This document shows, piece after piece, positions 1 through 9,016 of a DNA stretch of 64,000 nucleotides (positions are counted from its first letter, which is position 1; each line of letters opens with the position of its first letter). The stretch is from Actinomadura atramentaria DSM 43919 (GTDB taxonomy: Bacteria; Actinomycetota; Actinomycetes; Streptosporangiales; Streptosporangiaceae), in contig NZ_KB907225.1 in NCBI RefSeq assembly GCF_000381885.1, forward strand, positions 1 through 64,000, in the 5' to 3' direction. Made by a program: the position numbers and the translations under genes. The notes beneath the pieces were generated by a model. The model ran no database searches. It was not told the DNA's origin and saw only the letters and a list, made by a program, of their open reading frames with translations.

Positions 1-28
1 GTTGCGACCAGACGAGCCCCAAGCTCCG

Positions 29-102
29 TAGCGGGGACAGGATTTGAACCTGCGACCTCTGGGTTATGAGCCCAGCGAGCTACCGAACTGCTCCACCCCG
101 CG
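29..102 (-). tRNA. initiator tRNA-Met (CAT)
   Basis: A full cloverleaf reads on the minus strand with anticodon CAT at 66-68 in the loop CTCATAA. The anticodon stem is closed by three consecutive G:C pairs (GGG/CCC), and the first acceptor pair is mismatched (C1 opposite T72). Both are hallmarks of initiator tRNA, so this charges formyl-methionine for translation starts. The discriminator base is A and the 3' CCA is not encoded (the next bases are CGG). Confidence 0.93.
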
Positions 103-143
103 GCGATGTCTTAACTCTATGGGGCGGTGGGGGGTTGTGCAAA

Positions 144-1190
144 TCAGGGGCAGGCGGGGATGGGGCCGTGTCCGGTGGTGAGGGCGTCGAGGGCTTGGCG
201 GGCCTGGTGGAGGGTGTCGGCGCGGACGAGGCGGAGGCCCTTGGGGCGGGCGGCGGTGGCGTCGGCGCAGTTGTCCTTGGGGGTGAGGAAGACGGTGGCG
301 CCGGCGTCGCGGGCGGCGATCATCTTCTGCTGGATGCCGCCGATGGGGCCGACGTTCCCGGCGGGGTCGATGGTGCCGGTGCCGGCGATGAACTTGCCGC
401 CGGTGAGGGAGCCGGGGGTGAGTTTGTCGAGGATGGCGAGGGAGAACATGAGGCCGGCGCTGGGGCCGCCGATGTCCCCGACGCTGATGTCGATCTTGAA
501 GGGGAGCCGGTAGGCGGTGCCGAGGACGACGCCGACGACGGCGCGTTTGCGGTCGTCGGAGGGGACGGTGGCGAGGGTGACCTTCTGTTCCCTGCCGTCG
601 CGCCGGAGGGTGAGTTCGGCGACGGAGCCGGGCCGCCGGTCCCCCATGCGCCTGGTGACGTCGGCGACGTCGGTGATCTTCCGTCCGTCGAGGGCGACGA
701 CCTCGTCGCCGGGCCGGAGCTGCCCGTCGGCGGGCTTGCCCTTCTGGACGGACTGGACGACGACGCCGGACGGCACGGTGATCCCGAGTTCGTGGAGCGC
801 GGCGACCTCGGCGTTCTGCTGGGAGTCCTGCATCTGCCGGGTGTTCTCGGCGTCCACCTGCTTCTGCGACTCGTTCTTGGGGAACAGCGTCTCCTCGGGG
901 ACGATGGAGACGTCCCGTTTGAGCCAGCCGTTGAGGACGCTGAGCAGGTCCATCCGCGCGCCCGGCCCGCCCCGGTAGGTGACGGTGGTGAAGTTGAGGT
1001 GCCCCGAGTCGTCGTAGGTCTGCCGTCCCTCGATCTTCACGAGGGGCTCGCCCTTGTCGTTGGCGCCGAGGGTGTTGCTCGTCGGGCCGGGCATGAGCGC
1101 CACGTAGGGCACCTTCAGGACCGACGCGACGGCCGCGAGCAGCAGGACGAGGACGCTCGCGACGGTCAGGGTGACGGCGTGTCGGGACAT
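144..1190 (-). CDS. PDZ domain S16 (Lon-like) membrane protease
   Basis: This 348-aa protein has an N-terminal membrane anchor (about residues 7-27), a PDZ domain (about 135-205, containing PADGQLRPGDEVVALDG) and a C-terminal Lon-type proteolytic domain (about 235-340). The Ser-Lys dyad is visible as Ser244 in GGPSAGL and Lys289 in GGIQQKM; there is no ATPase domain. It belongs to the YlbL/Rv3194c-like family, which is expected to act outside the membrane in protein quality control. It is the last gene of a minus-strand run after moaE (28-bp gap). No clear Shine-Dalgarno precedes the ATG, which fits translational coupling. Confidence 0.9.
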   Translation of the reverse strand: MSRHAVTLTVASVLVLLLAAVASVLKVPYVALMPGPTSNTLGANDKGEPLVKIEGRQTYDDSGHLNFTTVTYRGGPGARMDLLSVLNGWLKRDVSIVPEETLFPKNESQKQVDAENTRQMQDSQQNAEVAALHELGITVPSGVVVQSVQKGKPADGQLRPGDEVVALDGRKITDVADVTRRMGDRRPGSVAELTLRRDGREQKVTLATVPSDDRKRAVVGVVLGTAYRLPFKIDISVGDIGGPSAGLMFSLAILDKLTPGSLTGGKFIAGTGTIDPAGNVGPIGGIQQKMIAARDAGATVFLTPKDNCADATAARPKGLRLVRADTLHQARQALDALTTGHGPIPACP

Positions 1191-1218
1191 GGCCGAAACT
1201 CTATGCGCAGCCGCCGGT

Positions 1219-1665
1219 TCAGCAGGCCCCGACCCACTCGTCGCCGCCGTCCGCGAAGAGCTGGTGCTTCCAGATCGGCACCTGCGCCTTGAGGTCGTCG
1301 ATGAGGCGGCGGCACGCGGCGAACGCCTCGGCGCGGTGCGGGCAGGACGCGGCGACCACGACGGCGAGGTCCCCGATCTCCAGGTCCCCGACGCGGTGGA
1401 CGGCGGCGAGGGCGCGGACGGGGAGGTCCGCCGCGACCTTGCCCATGACGGTGCGCAGCTCGTCCTCGACGCTCGGATGGGCGCTGTAGGACAGCCGCCG
1501 GACGGCGCGCGCGTGGTCGTGGTCGCGGACGGTCCCGACGAACAGCGCGACGCCGCCGGCGGCGGGGTCGCCCACGGCGGCGAAGACCTCGTCGACCGAC
1601 AGCGGCCGGTCCTGGACTCGGGCGAGCCGGATCGGGTCCGCGACCGGAATCCCGTTGTCGCTCAC
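1219..1665 (-). CDS. moaE: molybdopterin synthase catalytic subunit MoaE
   Basis: The 148-aa protein matches MoaE in length and motifs: GGVALFVGTVRDH near residue 40, the SYSAHPS segment, HRVGDLEIGD near 92, and the C-terminal PIWKHQ containing the conserved active-site lysine. MoaE converts precursor Z (cPMP) to molybdopterin with the sulfur carrier MoaD, which is not in this window. The GTG start at 1665 lies 10 bp after the stop of the upstream PPA1309 gene, so the two are probably co-transcribed with the PDZ protease. Confidence 0.9.
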   Translation of the reverse strand: MSDNGIPVADPIRLARVQDRPLSVDEVFAAVGDPAAGGVALFVGTVRDHDHARAVRRLSYSAHPSVEDELRTVMGKVAADLPVRALAAVHRVGDLEIGDLAVVVAASCPHRAEAFAACRRLIDDLKAQVPIWKHQLFADGGDEWVGAC

Positions 1666-1675
1666 CCGTCGCAGG

Positions 1676-2212
1676 TTACCCGGCGGCCGGGTCGTCGGGC
1701 TCGTCGGGCTCCAGGGTGGCCTCCAGGGCGTCGCCGACGGCGGGGACCAGGTCGTCGCCGTGCAGGACCTCGTCGTCGGCGGCGTGGCGGCGGAACCGGA
1801 GCGCGGAGTGCCGGGTGCCGTCGCGGAGCACGCCGACGATCATCCGGACGTCCTCGCGGGCGGGGTGCCCGGCGACCCAGCGGGCGGCCTCGTCGGCGTC
1901 GTCGGGGATGTCGTCCTCGACGGCGGGCGGCAGCACGACGCGCTCCAGCGCGATGGCGCAGCCCGCGACCGCGTCCGGCCACACGATGGTGGCCAGCGAC
2001 TCCTCCAGCGAGTCGGCGGCGGGCATGTCGGGCTGCTCCAGCAGGACGAGCTGGTCGGCGGCCGGGTCGAGGCCGATCTCGGCGGCCAGGTCGGGGGACG
2101 CGGCGCGCAGCTCGGCGGCGGGCACGAGCGCGTACAGCCGGGGCGGCAGGTCCCAGCCCTCCTCGCCGATGGTGCGTTCGAGGGTGAGGACGACGTCTTC
2201 CAGAGGATTCAC
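1676..2212 (-). CDS. PPA1309 family protein
   Basis: This 178-aa acidic protein starts with GTG (VNPLEDVVLTLERTIGEEGW) and continues with YALVPAAEL near residue 27 and an internal EQPDMPAADSLEESLATI. It matches a conserved actinobacterial family of unknown function named after PPA1309, commonly found beside UPF0182 and PDZ-protease genes. The GTG at 2212 is chosen because the family begins at this conserved NPLEDVV-like block; further upstream the frame reads antisense to the UPF0182 gene. It is the first gene of the run PPA1309-moaE-PDZ protease and is divergent from the UPF0182 gene. Confidence 0.8.
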   Translation of the reverse strand: MNPLEDVVLTLERTIGEEGWDLPPRLYALVPAAELRAASPDLAAEIGLDPAADQLVLLEQPDMPAADSLEESLATIVWPDAVAGCAIALERVVLPPAVEDDIPDDADEAARWVAGHPAREDVRMIVGVLRDGTRHSALRFRRHAADDEVLHGDDLVPAVGDALEATLEPDEPDDPAAG

Positions 2213-2332
2213 CCGACCATCTTGGCGGCCGCTGATCCGGCGCGGTGCGGGAACCCCCAGCGGAGTCGATAAGTTGCTAAGGCAGGAACCGGCGGGGCCG
2301 CCGGTGGCCCGAACGTCGAAACGGAGAGCCCC

Positions 2333-5206
2333 TTGACCTTCCGGACCCCCGGCTTCGGGCGCGCGCTCGGGACCGGCCGGAGCCGGCTGGTGCTGCCCGT
2401 CCTGGTCGCGCTGGCCGTGCTGCTGATCGTCTTCCTGGTGTTCACGGCCGTGTGGACGAACCTGCTGTGGTACCGCTCGATCGGCTTCTCGGGCGTCTAC
2501 ACGACGCAGCTCTCCGCCAAGGCCGTCCTGTTCGCGGGGTCGGGCCTGCTGATGGCGCTGGTCGTCGGCCTGAACATGGCGGTGGCGTACCGGCTGCCGC
2601 CCGCGTACCGGCCGCTGTCGGTGGAGCAGCAGGGCCTGGAGCGGTACCGCGCGCTGATCGACCCGCGCCGCCGCCTGGTGACGGCGGGCGCGCTGCTGCT
2701 GCTCGGCGTGCTGACGGGCTCGTCGGTGATGGGCCGGTGGCCGGTGTGGCTGGCGTTCCTGAACCGGACGCCGTTCGGCGTGAAGGACCCCGAGTTCCAC
2801 AAGGACGTCTCGTTCTACGTCTTCACGTACCCGTTCCTGCGGCTGCTGCTCGGCGTCGTGTTCGCGACGGTGATCCTGTCGATCATCGCCTCGGTGATGG
2901 TCCACTACCTGTACGGCGGGCTGCGCCTGCAGGGGCCGGGCGACAAGGCGAGCCCGGCGGCGCGGGCGCACCTGTCGGTGCTGGTCGGCGTGTTCATCCT
3001 GCTGAAGGCGTTCGCGTACTGGTTCGACCGGTACGGGCTCGTCCACTCCGAGCGCGGCGTGACGACGGGCGCGTCCTACACGGACGTGAACGCGCTGCTG
3101 CCCGCCAAGACGATCCTGGCGATCATCGCGCTGATCTGCGCGGGCCTGTTCGTCAGCAACCTGCTGCGGCGCGGGATGATGCTGCCGGGCGTCGGGTTCA
3201 CGCTGCTGGTGCTGTCGGCGATCCTGCTCGGCGGGGTGTACCCGCTGGTGATCCAGCAGTTCCAGGTGCGTCCGGACGAGCTGGCGAAGGAGCGCCCGTT
3301 CATCGAGCGCAACATCGAGGCGACGCGCGCCGCGTACGGGATCTCCGACGCGGAGGTCGTCCCGTACGGCGAGAACGTGGAGTCGGACCCGAAGAAGCTG
3401 AAGCAGGCGCGCGATGATCTGCACGGCGTCCGGCTGCTGGACCCGAACGTCGTCGGGGAGACGTTCCAGCAGCTCCAGCAGGTCCGTCCGTTCTACCGCT
3501 TCCCCGACATCCTGGACGTCGACCGGTACCCGATCGACGGGCAGACCACCGACACGCTCGTCGCGCTGCGCGAGCTGTCGGGCGCGCCCGCCGGGCAGCA
3601 GAGCTGGGTGAAGGACCGCATGGTCTACACGCACGGCTACGGGATCGTGTCCGCGCCGGGCGACAGGCTCGCGGCGGGCGGCGTCCCGAACTTCCTGACC
3701 AAGGACATGCCGGTCACCGGGGACGCGCAGATCCGGGTGGACCGGCCGCAGATCTACTTCGGCGAGCGGTCCCCGTCGTACTCGGTGGTCGGCGGCAGCG
3801 GCCAGCAGGAGCTGGACTACCCGGCCGACAAGACGCAGGCGGGCCAGGTCAGCACGACCTACGACGGCCGGGGCGGCGTCCCGATCGACTCGTTCTTCCA
3901 CCGGCTGCTGTTCGCGACGAAGTTCCAGGAGAAGAACCTCCTGCTGTCCGGCGCGATCAACAAGGGCGCGAAGATCCTCTACAACCGGACGCCGCGCGAC
4001 ATCGTGCGCCGGGCCGCGCCGTGGCTGACGGTCGACGGCGACCCGTACCCGGCGGTGGTGGACGGCCGAATCCAGTGGATCGTGGACGGCTACACCACCG
4101 CGGGCGGCTACCCGTACGCGGAGAACACCAGCCTCGGCGACGCGACGCGCGACACGATCACCGACACCCGCTCGGCGGTCGCGCGGCAGGCCAACGACAA
4201 CGTCAACTACATCCGCAACTCGGTGAAGGCCACCGTGGACGCCTACGACGGCACGGTGAAGCTGTACCAGTGGGACGCCTCCGACCCGGTGTTGAAGACG
4301 TGGATGAAGGTGTTCAAGGGGACCGTCCAGCCGCGCACCGCGATCCCGCGCGACCTGGAGGCCCACTTCCGGTACCCGCAGGACCTGTTCAAGGTGCAGC
4401 GGCAGATCCTCGCCAAGTACCACGTGACGGACCCGGCGGCGTTCTACAACGGCGAGGGGTTCTGGGACGTCCCGGAGGACCCGGCGTCCAAGGGCAAGCG
4501 GCAGCCGCCGTACTACCAGAGCATCCAGATGCCGGGCACGACGTCGAAGAGCTTCGCGCTGACGACGGTGTTCAACCCGCGCAACAGCCCGAACCTGGCG
4601 GCGTTCATGGCGGTCGGGTCCGACCCGGGCGACTACGGGAAGATCCGCGTCCTGCAGCTCCCCCGGACGCCGCCGACGCAGGGCCCCGGGCAGGTGCAGA
4701 ACTCGTTCGAGACGGATTCGCAGGTGAAGCAGGCCCTCAACGCGCTGCGGCTGGGCAACACCCAGACCGTCGCGGGGAACCTGCTGACGATCCCGTTCGC
4801 GGGCGGCCTGCTGTACGTCGAGCCGATGTACGCGAAGGCGGCGGGCGGCACCGAGCAGCAGCCGTACCCGATCCTCGGGCAGGTGCTGGTGCGGTTCGGC
4901 GACAAGATCGCCTCGGGGACGACGTTCGACGAGGCCACCGACAAGATCTTCGGGACGGACTCGGTGCCGTCCGCGGACGGCGGCGGGCAGACGGCGCTCG
5001 GCGCGGACGCCCGCAAGGCCATCGCGGAGCTGGCGGACGCGGTGAACGACTTCGACGCGGCGCGGCGGGCGGGTGACTACCCGGCGATGGGCGAGGCGTG
5101 GAAGCGGATCGTCGCGGCGCGGGACGCCCTCGCCAAGGCGGGCGGCACGGCCGCCAAGCCGGCCGCCAAGCCGGGTCCGACGGCGTCCCCCACCGCGAGC
5201 GGCTGA
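2333..5206 (+). CDS. UPF0182 family large membrane protein
   Basis: The 957-aa protein has about seven transmembrane helices in its first 310 residues (for example LVALAVLLIVFLVFTAVW near 26-43). A large extracytoplasmic region follows, containing RPFYRFPDILDVDRYPIDG and DYGKIRVLQLP, and an Ala/Pro-rich tail ends in KPGPTASPTASG. This is the UPF0182 (COG1615) architecture and length; the M. tuberculosis counterpart is Rv3193c. The function is unknown. The start is TTG at 2333 with GGAGAG upstream. The gene ends 6 bp before the convergent SDR gene. Confidence 0.92.
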   Translation: MTFRTPGFGRALGTGRSRLVLPVLVALAVLLIVFLVFTAVWTNLLWYRSIGFSGVYTTQLSAKAVLFAGSGLLMALVVGLNMAVAYRLPPAYRPLSVEQQGLERYRALIDPRRRLVTAGALLLLGVLTGSSVMGRWPVWLAFLNRTPFGVKDPEFHKDVSFYVFTYPFLRLLLGVVFATVILSIIASVMVHYLYGGLRLQGPGDKASPAARAHLSVLVGVFILLKAFAYWFDRYGLVHSERGVTTGASYTDVNALLPAKTILAIIALICAGLFVSNLLRRGMMLPGVGFTLLVLSAILLGGVYPLVIQQFQVRPDELAKERPFIERNIEATRAAYGISDAEVVPYGENVESDPKKLKQARDDLHGVRLLDPNVVGETFQQLQQVRPFYRFPDILDVDRYPIDGQTTDTLVALRELSGAPAGQQSWVKDRMVYTHGYGIVSAPGDRLAAGGVPNFLTKDMPVTGDAQIRVDRPQIYFGERSPSYSVVGGSGQQELDYPADKTQAGQVSTTYDGRGGVPIDSFFHRLLFATKFQEKNLLLSGAINKGAKILYNRTPRDIVRRAAPWLTVDGDPYPAVVDGRIQWIVDGYTTAGGYPYAENTSLGDATRDTITDTRSAVARQANDNVNYIRNSVKATVDAYDGTVKLYQWDASDPVLKTWMKVFKGTVQPRTAIPRDLEAHFRYPQDLFKVQRQILAKYHVTDPAAFYNGEGFWDVPEDPASKGKRQPPYYQSIQMPGTTSKSFALTTVFNPRNSPNLAAFMAVGSDPGDYGKIRVLQLPRTPPTQGPGQVQNSFETDSQVKQALNALRLGNTQTVAGNLLTIPFAGGLLYVEPMYAKAAGGTEQQPYPILGQVLVRFGDKIASGTTFDEATDKIFGTDSVPSADGGGQTALGADARKAIAELADAVNDFDAARRAGDYPAMGEAWKRIVAARDALAKAGGTAAKPAAKPGPTASPTASG

Positions 5207-5212
5207 CGCCCG

Positions 5213-6295
5213 TCAGCGGCGGCGCCTGCGGGCGCGGCGGATCGCGGCGGCCGCGCCGATCGCCGCGACCGTCGCCCCGGCCGCCGTCGCCATCGTGGCC
5301 TCCTTGCCGCCGACGCGGCGGCCGACGACGGCGTGCCGCCCCGCCGACTCCGCCAGCATGACGCGGAGCGCCGCCGCGTTGTCGTACGCCGGTTTCCAGC
5401 CCGCCGCCCGCAGCCGCGCGCAGTCCACGACCCACGGGTAGGCGACGTAGTGCAGGTCGGTGGCGGGCGCGGGCGTCATCCCGAGCCGGTGCAGTCGCTG
5501 CGCCATGCCGAACGTGAGGGCGGCGGGCGCCTCGAAGGACCGCTTCCCGGTGATCTCGGCCACCTCCTCGGGCGCGAGCCACCCGTCCCCGCCGACCGCC
5601 AGCGGGCCGGTCAGCTCGTTCGCGACGACGAGTTCCAGCGCGGCGGCCAGGTCCTCGACGTGGCAGAACTGCCAGCCGGGCGCGGTGCCCTTCACCGACA
5701 GCAGCCGGGGCGCCTCGAAGTGCCGGGTGACGACCGTGTCGATCCCGGGGCCGACGAGCGCGGCGGGCCGCACGACCGTCACGTCCAGCCCGGGATGCGC
5801 GGCGGCGGCGCTGACCGCCAGCTCCTCGATCTCCAGGTAGTCGCCCGCGATGCTCTCGTTGGCCTCGGCGCGCAGCGGGGCGTCCTCGGCGAGCGGGACG
5901 GGGTTGTCGGCCGCCGCCCCGTACACCATCGAGCTGGTGACGAGCACCACGCGCCGGACCCGCGCCGCGGCGGCGGCGAGCACGACGGTCTGCGCGCCGC
6001 GCACGTTGTGGGTGCGGCGCTCGCGGGCGTCGGCGTCCGGCGAGCGGACGAGGTCGAGGTGGACGATGACGTCCACGTCCGCGAGCCTGCTGGACAGCAG
6101 CGGGTCGCGGACGTCCGCGACGCGCCACACCACGCCCTCGGCGTCGCCCCGGTGGTCGTCGACGGCGACGACCTTCCCGACCGCCGCGTTCCCGGCGAGC
6201 CGGGCCGCCAGCAGCCGTCCCGCTCCCCCGGCCGCGCCGGTGACGGCCACGACCGGGCCCCGGCTACGCCGAGGGCGAACCTTGCCCGTTGCCAT
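5213..6295 (-). CDS. NAD-dependent epimerase/dehydratase family protein (SDR)
   Basis: This 360-aa extended SDR has an N-terminal Rossmann motif VTGAAGGAGRLLAARL near residue 18, an NAD-specific Asp-containing second strand (VVAVDDHRG), and SSMVYGAA with the catalytic-type tyrosine. The C-terminus is unusual: an Ala/Gly hydrophobic segment (about 333-352) followed by RRARRRRR, which looks like a membrane-associating tail. The substrate cannot be read from the sequence. The ATG at 6295 has a strong GGAAGGGGG site 6 bases upstream. It is convergent with the UPF0182 gene and divergent from the metalloprotease gene. Confidence 0.82.
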   Translation of the reverse strand: MATGKVRPRRSRGPVVAVTGAAGGAGRLLAARLAGNAAVGKVVAVDDHRGDAEGVVWRVADVRDPLLSSRLADVDVIVHLDLVRSPDADARERRTHNVRGAQTVVLAAAAARVRRVVLVTSSMVYGAAADNPVPLAEDAPLRAEANESIAGDYLEIEELAVSAAAAHPGLDVTVVRPAALVGPGIDTVVTRHFEAPRLLSVKGTAPGWQFCHVEDLAAALELVVANELTGPLAVGGDGWLAPEEVAEITGKRSFEAPAALTFGMAQRLHRLGMTPAPATDLHYVAYPWVVDCARLRAAGWKPAYDNAAALRVMLAESAGRHAVVGRRVGGKEATMATAAGATVAAIGAAAAIRRARRRRR

Positions 6296-6384
6296 CGAGG
6301 TGCCCCCTTCCTCGGGTACGCGACGTCGCCGGGACCGGCTAACGTTGCGGACATGAGCCCATCATGCATCCCGGGGGCGAACCG

Positions 6385-7731
6385 ATGAGCGGCACTCCCT
6401 TCGGCTTCAACCGTCCGGGCGGCGACGGCGACGACGAGAACCCCCAGAACCCGTTCGGCGGCATGGGCGGCGACATGCGGCAGTTCGCCGACATGCTGCA
6501 CCGCTTCGCGGACATGATCGGCGGCCAGGCCGCCGGCGGTGGCGGCGGCGGTCCGCTGAACTGGGACATGGCCAAGAACATCGCCCGGCACGCGGTCGTC
6601 GAGCAGGGCGACCCCTCGATCGTGGACGCCGAGCGCCGCCAGGTCGAGGAGGCGCTCCGGCTGGCCGACCTGTGGCTCGACGAGGCGACGTCGGTCCCGG
6701 CCGGGATCAAGGCGCCGAAGGCGTGGAGCCGGTCGGAGTGGATCGAGCAGACGCTGCCGGTGTGGGCCAAGGTCTGCGACCCGATCGCGGCGCGGATGGT
6801 CGAGAGCATGGGCGGCGCGCTCGGCGGCGGGGAGATCCCGCCGGAGATGCAGGCGATGGCCGGTCCGCTGATCGGCATGGTCCAGCAGATGGCGGGCGCG
6901 ATGGTCGGCGGGCAGGCCGGGCAGGCGCTCGGCGCGCTGGCCCGCGAGGTCGTCGGCTCGGCGGACGTCGGGCTGCCGCTCGCGCCGGACGGCGTGGGCG
7001 CGCTGCTGCCCGCCGGGGTCGAGGCGTTCGGCGCGGGCCTGGAGGTCCCCGACGAGGAGGTCCGGCTCTACCTGGCGCTGCGCGAGGCCGCCCACCAGCG
7101 GCTGTTCGCGCACGTCCCGTGGCTGCGGGCGCACCTGCTCGGCGCCGTGGAGGACTACGCGCGCGGCATCACGGTGGACCTGTCGGGCATCGAGCAGGCC
7201 GTGCAGGGCCTCGACCTGTCCAACCCGGAGGCGATCCAGGAGGCGCTGGGCGGCGAGCTGTCGCTGCAGCCGGAGGAGACGCCGCAGCAGAAGGCGGCGC
7301 TGGCCCGGCTGGAGACGGCGCTGGCGCTGGTCGAGGGCTGGGTGGACACGGTCGTCAACGGCGTCGCGGCCGGGCGGCTGCCGGAGGCCGAGAAGCTGGC
7401 CGAGGCGGTCCGGCGGCGGCGCGCGACGGGCGGCCCGGCGGAGCGGACGTTCGCGACGCTGGTGGGGCTGGAGCTGCGGCCCCGGCGGCTGCGCGAGGCG
7501 GCGGCGCTGTGGCGCGCGCTGGCGGAGGCGCGCGGGGCGGACGGCCGGGACGCGATCTGGGACCACCCGGACCTGCTGCCCGGCGCGGACGACCTGGACG
7601 ACCCGGAGGCGTTCGTGCGGGGCGGCTCGGCGGAGTTGTCCGGGCTGGACTCGCTGCTGGACGAGTCGGCGGAGGACGCCGAGGACAAGCGCGAGGACGA
7701 CGAGGGCGACGGCCCGGAGGGCCGCTCGTGA
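6385..7731 (+). CDS. zinc-dependent metalloprotease-like hydrolase (DUF2342 family)
   Basis: The 448-aa protein has a Gly-rich N-terminus (MSGTPFGFNRPGGDGDDEN), the conserved WDMAKNIAR segment, a long Ala/Gly-rich helical middle, and REAAHQRLFAHVPWLR, which resembles the family's putative metal-binding helix. This is the DUF2342 / F420-biosynthesis-associated hydrolase family, counterpart of Rv3195; its substrate is unknown. An upstream in-frame ATG exists at 6364, but the ATG at 6385 is preferred because CGGGGGCGAA sits just before it. The stop overlaps the GTG of the next small gene by 4 bases (GTGA). Confidence 0.82.
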   Translation: MSGTPFGFNRPGGDGDDENPQNPFGGMGGDMRQFADMLHRFADMIGGQAAGGGGGGPLNWDMAKNIARHAVVEQGDPSIVDAERRQVEEALRLADLWLDEATSVPAGIKAPKAWSRSEWIEQTLPVWAKVCDPIAARMVESMGGALGGGEIPPEMQAMAGPLIGMVQQMAGAMVGGQAGQALGALAREVVGSADVGLPLAPDGVGALLPAGVEAFGAGLEVPDEEVRLYLALREAAHQRLFAHVPWLRAHLLGAVEDYARGITVDLSGIEQAVQGLDLSNPEAIQEALGGELSLQPEETPQQKAALARLETALALVEGWVDTVVNGVAAGRLPEAEKLAEAVRRRRATGGPAERTFATLVGLELRPRRLREAAALWRALAEARGADGRDAIWDHPDLLPGADDLDDPEAFVRGGSAELSGLDSLLDESAEDAEDKREDDEGDGPEGRS

Positions 7732-7907
7732 GACGGCCCCGGACCCGCTCCTGGCTGAGCGGCTGCCGCCTCGACCCGGCGTCCTCGACGGTCGCGGTGC
7801 GGCGGCGGGTGGCGCGCACGGCGCTGTGCTGGCAGCGGCCGACCGACCACGAGCGGCGGCGGCTGCGGCGGTCCGGATCGCAGTACCGGCGCGTCGGACG
7901 GGCGTGA
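7728..7907 (+). CDS. small basic hypothetical protein (59 aa)
   Basis: This very Arg-rich 59-aa frame (begins VRRPRTRSWLSGCRLDPAS, ends SGSQYRRVGRA) has no recognised domain and two cysteines. Support for coding comes from its edges: it starts at a GTG overlapping the metalloprotease stop (GTGA) and ends in a second GTGA that starts the NUDIX gene. The same 4-base overlap on both sides implies translational coupling of all three. It could still be a spacer with a fortuitous frame. Confidence 0.55.
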   Translation: MRRPRTRSWLSGCRLDPASSTVAVRRRVARTALCWQRPTDHERRRLRRSGSQYRRVGRA

Positions 7908-8455
7908 CGGCCGTTCCCCGGGCCGCGGGCGTCCACGGGGACGCGGTGCGGCTGCTGTCGTCGTGGGTCGCGCCGGACGCGGGCCAGGAGGCGCTGCGGC
8001 GCGAGTTCCTGGCGCATCTGGCGGCGTTCCCGGCGGCGGCGGACCGCGCGTGCGCGGCCGGGCATCTGACGGCGAGCGCGCTGGTGGTCGACGCCGACCG
8101 CGCGCGCGTCCTGCTGATGCTGCACCGCAAGCTCGGCCTGTGGGTGCAGCTGGGCGGGCACTGCGAGCCGTCCGACGCCTCGCTCGCGGGGACGGCGCTG
8201 CGCGAGGCCACGGAGGAATCCGGCCTAGCGGGACTGCGGCTCGACCCCGTCCCGCCCGCGCTGGAGCGCTACCGGGCCGTGTGCCGGCCGGGCGGGTCCT
8301 GGCACCTGAACGTCCACTTCGCCGCGGTCGCGCCGCCGGACGCGCGGCCCGTGGCGAGCAACGAGGCCGACGACCTGCGCTGGTTCACGCGCGACGAACT
8401 GCCGGACTCGCTGGAGGAGTCACTGCGGCGGCTCGTCGACCGCGTACTGACCTAG
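7904..8455 (+). CDS. NUDIX hydrolase
   Basis: The 183-aa protein carries a complete Nudix box, G-H-C-E-P followed by LREATEESGL (about residues 86-110), the metal site for cleaving nucleoside diphosphate linked to X. The flanking VQLGGH and WHLNVHFAA strands fit the fold. The substrate is not predictable. Although the frame is open further upstream, the GTG at 7904 is chosen because it overlaps the preceding TGA (GTGA) and begins before the conserved helical region. It converges on the YgjP-type metallopeptidase gene with a 6-bp gap. Confidence 0.85.
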   Translation: MTAVPRAAGVHGDAVRLLSSWVAPDAGQEALRREFLAHLAAFPAAADRACAAGHLTASALVVDADRARVLLMLHRKLGLWVQLGGHCEPSDASLAGTALREATEESGLAGLRLDPVPPALERYRAVCRPGGSWHLNVHFAAVAPPDARPVASNEADDLRWFTRDELPDSLEESLRRLVDRVLT

Positions 8456-8461
8456 GGCCGG

Positions 8462-9016
8462 TCAGCCCGCGACGCTGCGGCGCGCGTCGTCCAGCTCGTC
8501 GGCGTCGTCCAGCCCGAGCGGCAGGTGCGCGGTGGCGGCGACGCCCTCCAGGTAGCCGCGCGCCCGCTCGGCCTTGGGATACCGCCCGACGAGCGCCCAG
8601 AAGTCCGGGCCGTGGCCGGGGATCAGCAGGTGCGCCAGCTCGTGGACCAGGACGTAGTCCAGCACCCAGGGCGGCATGCCGCGCAGCCGGGTGGACAGCC
8701 GGATCGTGGCGTCGTCGGGGGTGCAGGACCCCCAGCGCGCGTGCTGGTTGTCGACCCAGCGGACGCTCGCCGGCTCGGCCCGGCCGCCCAGATGGCGGCG
8801 GGACAGCTCCAGGGCGCGGGTGAACAGGTCGTCGTCGCTCGGACGCCGCCGGCGCTCCCGTTCGGCGAGCCGCTGGAGGAGCGTGGCGATCCACTGCTCC
8901 TCCTCGGCCTTGCTCAGGCGGGACGGCAGCAGCACGACGACCTTGTCCCCGTCGCGGTAGGCGGACACCGTCCGCCGTCGTCGGCTGCTTCGGCGGACCT
9001 CAACGTTTGGGGGCAC
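8462..9016 (-). CDS. YgjP/SprT-like metallopeptidase (M48-related, DUF45)
   Basis: The 184-aa protein has HELAH at residues 125-129 and a third histidine in PGHGPDFW (His135), the HExxH zinc site of the YgjP/WLM group. It also has WGSCTPDDATIRLSTRL, a typical conserved block of DUF45 proteins. It is expected to be a cytoplasmic zinc metallopeptidase, substrate unknown. The N-terminus is basic (SSRRRRTVSAYRDGD). The GTG start at 9016 lacks a good Shine-Dalgarno, so the start is less certain than the identity. Confidence 0.83.
   Translation of the reverse strand: MPPNVEVRRSSRRRRTVSAYRDGDKVVVLLPSRLSKAEEEQWIATLLQRLAERERRRRPSDDDLFTRALELSRRHLGGRAEPASVRWVDNQHARWGSCTPDDATIRLSTRLRGMPPWVLDYVLVHELAHLLIPGHGPDFWALVGRYPKAERARGYLEGVAATAHLPLGLDDADELDDARRSVAG

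Noticed and set aside
1676..4423. Minus-strand frame of 915 codons
   Set aside because: Only its last 178 codons (PPA1309, to 2212) are real; the upstream part is antisense to the UPF0182 gene.
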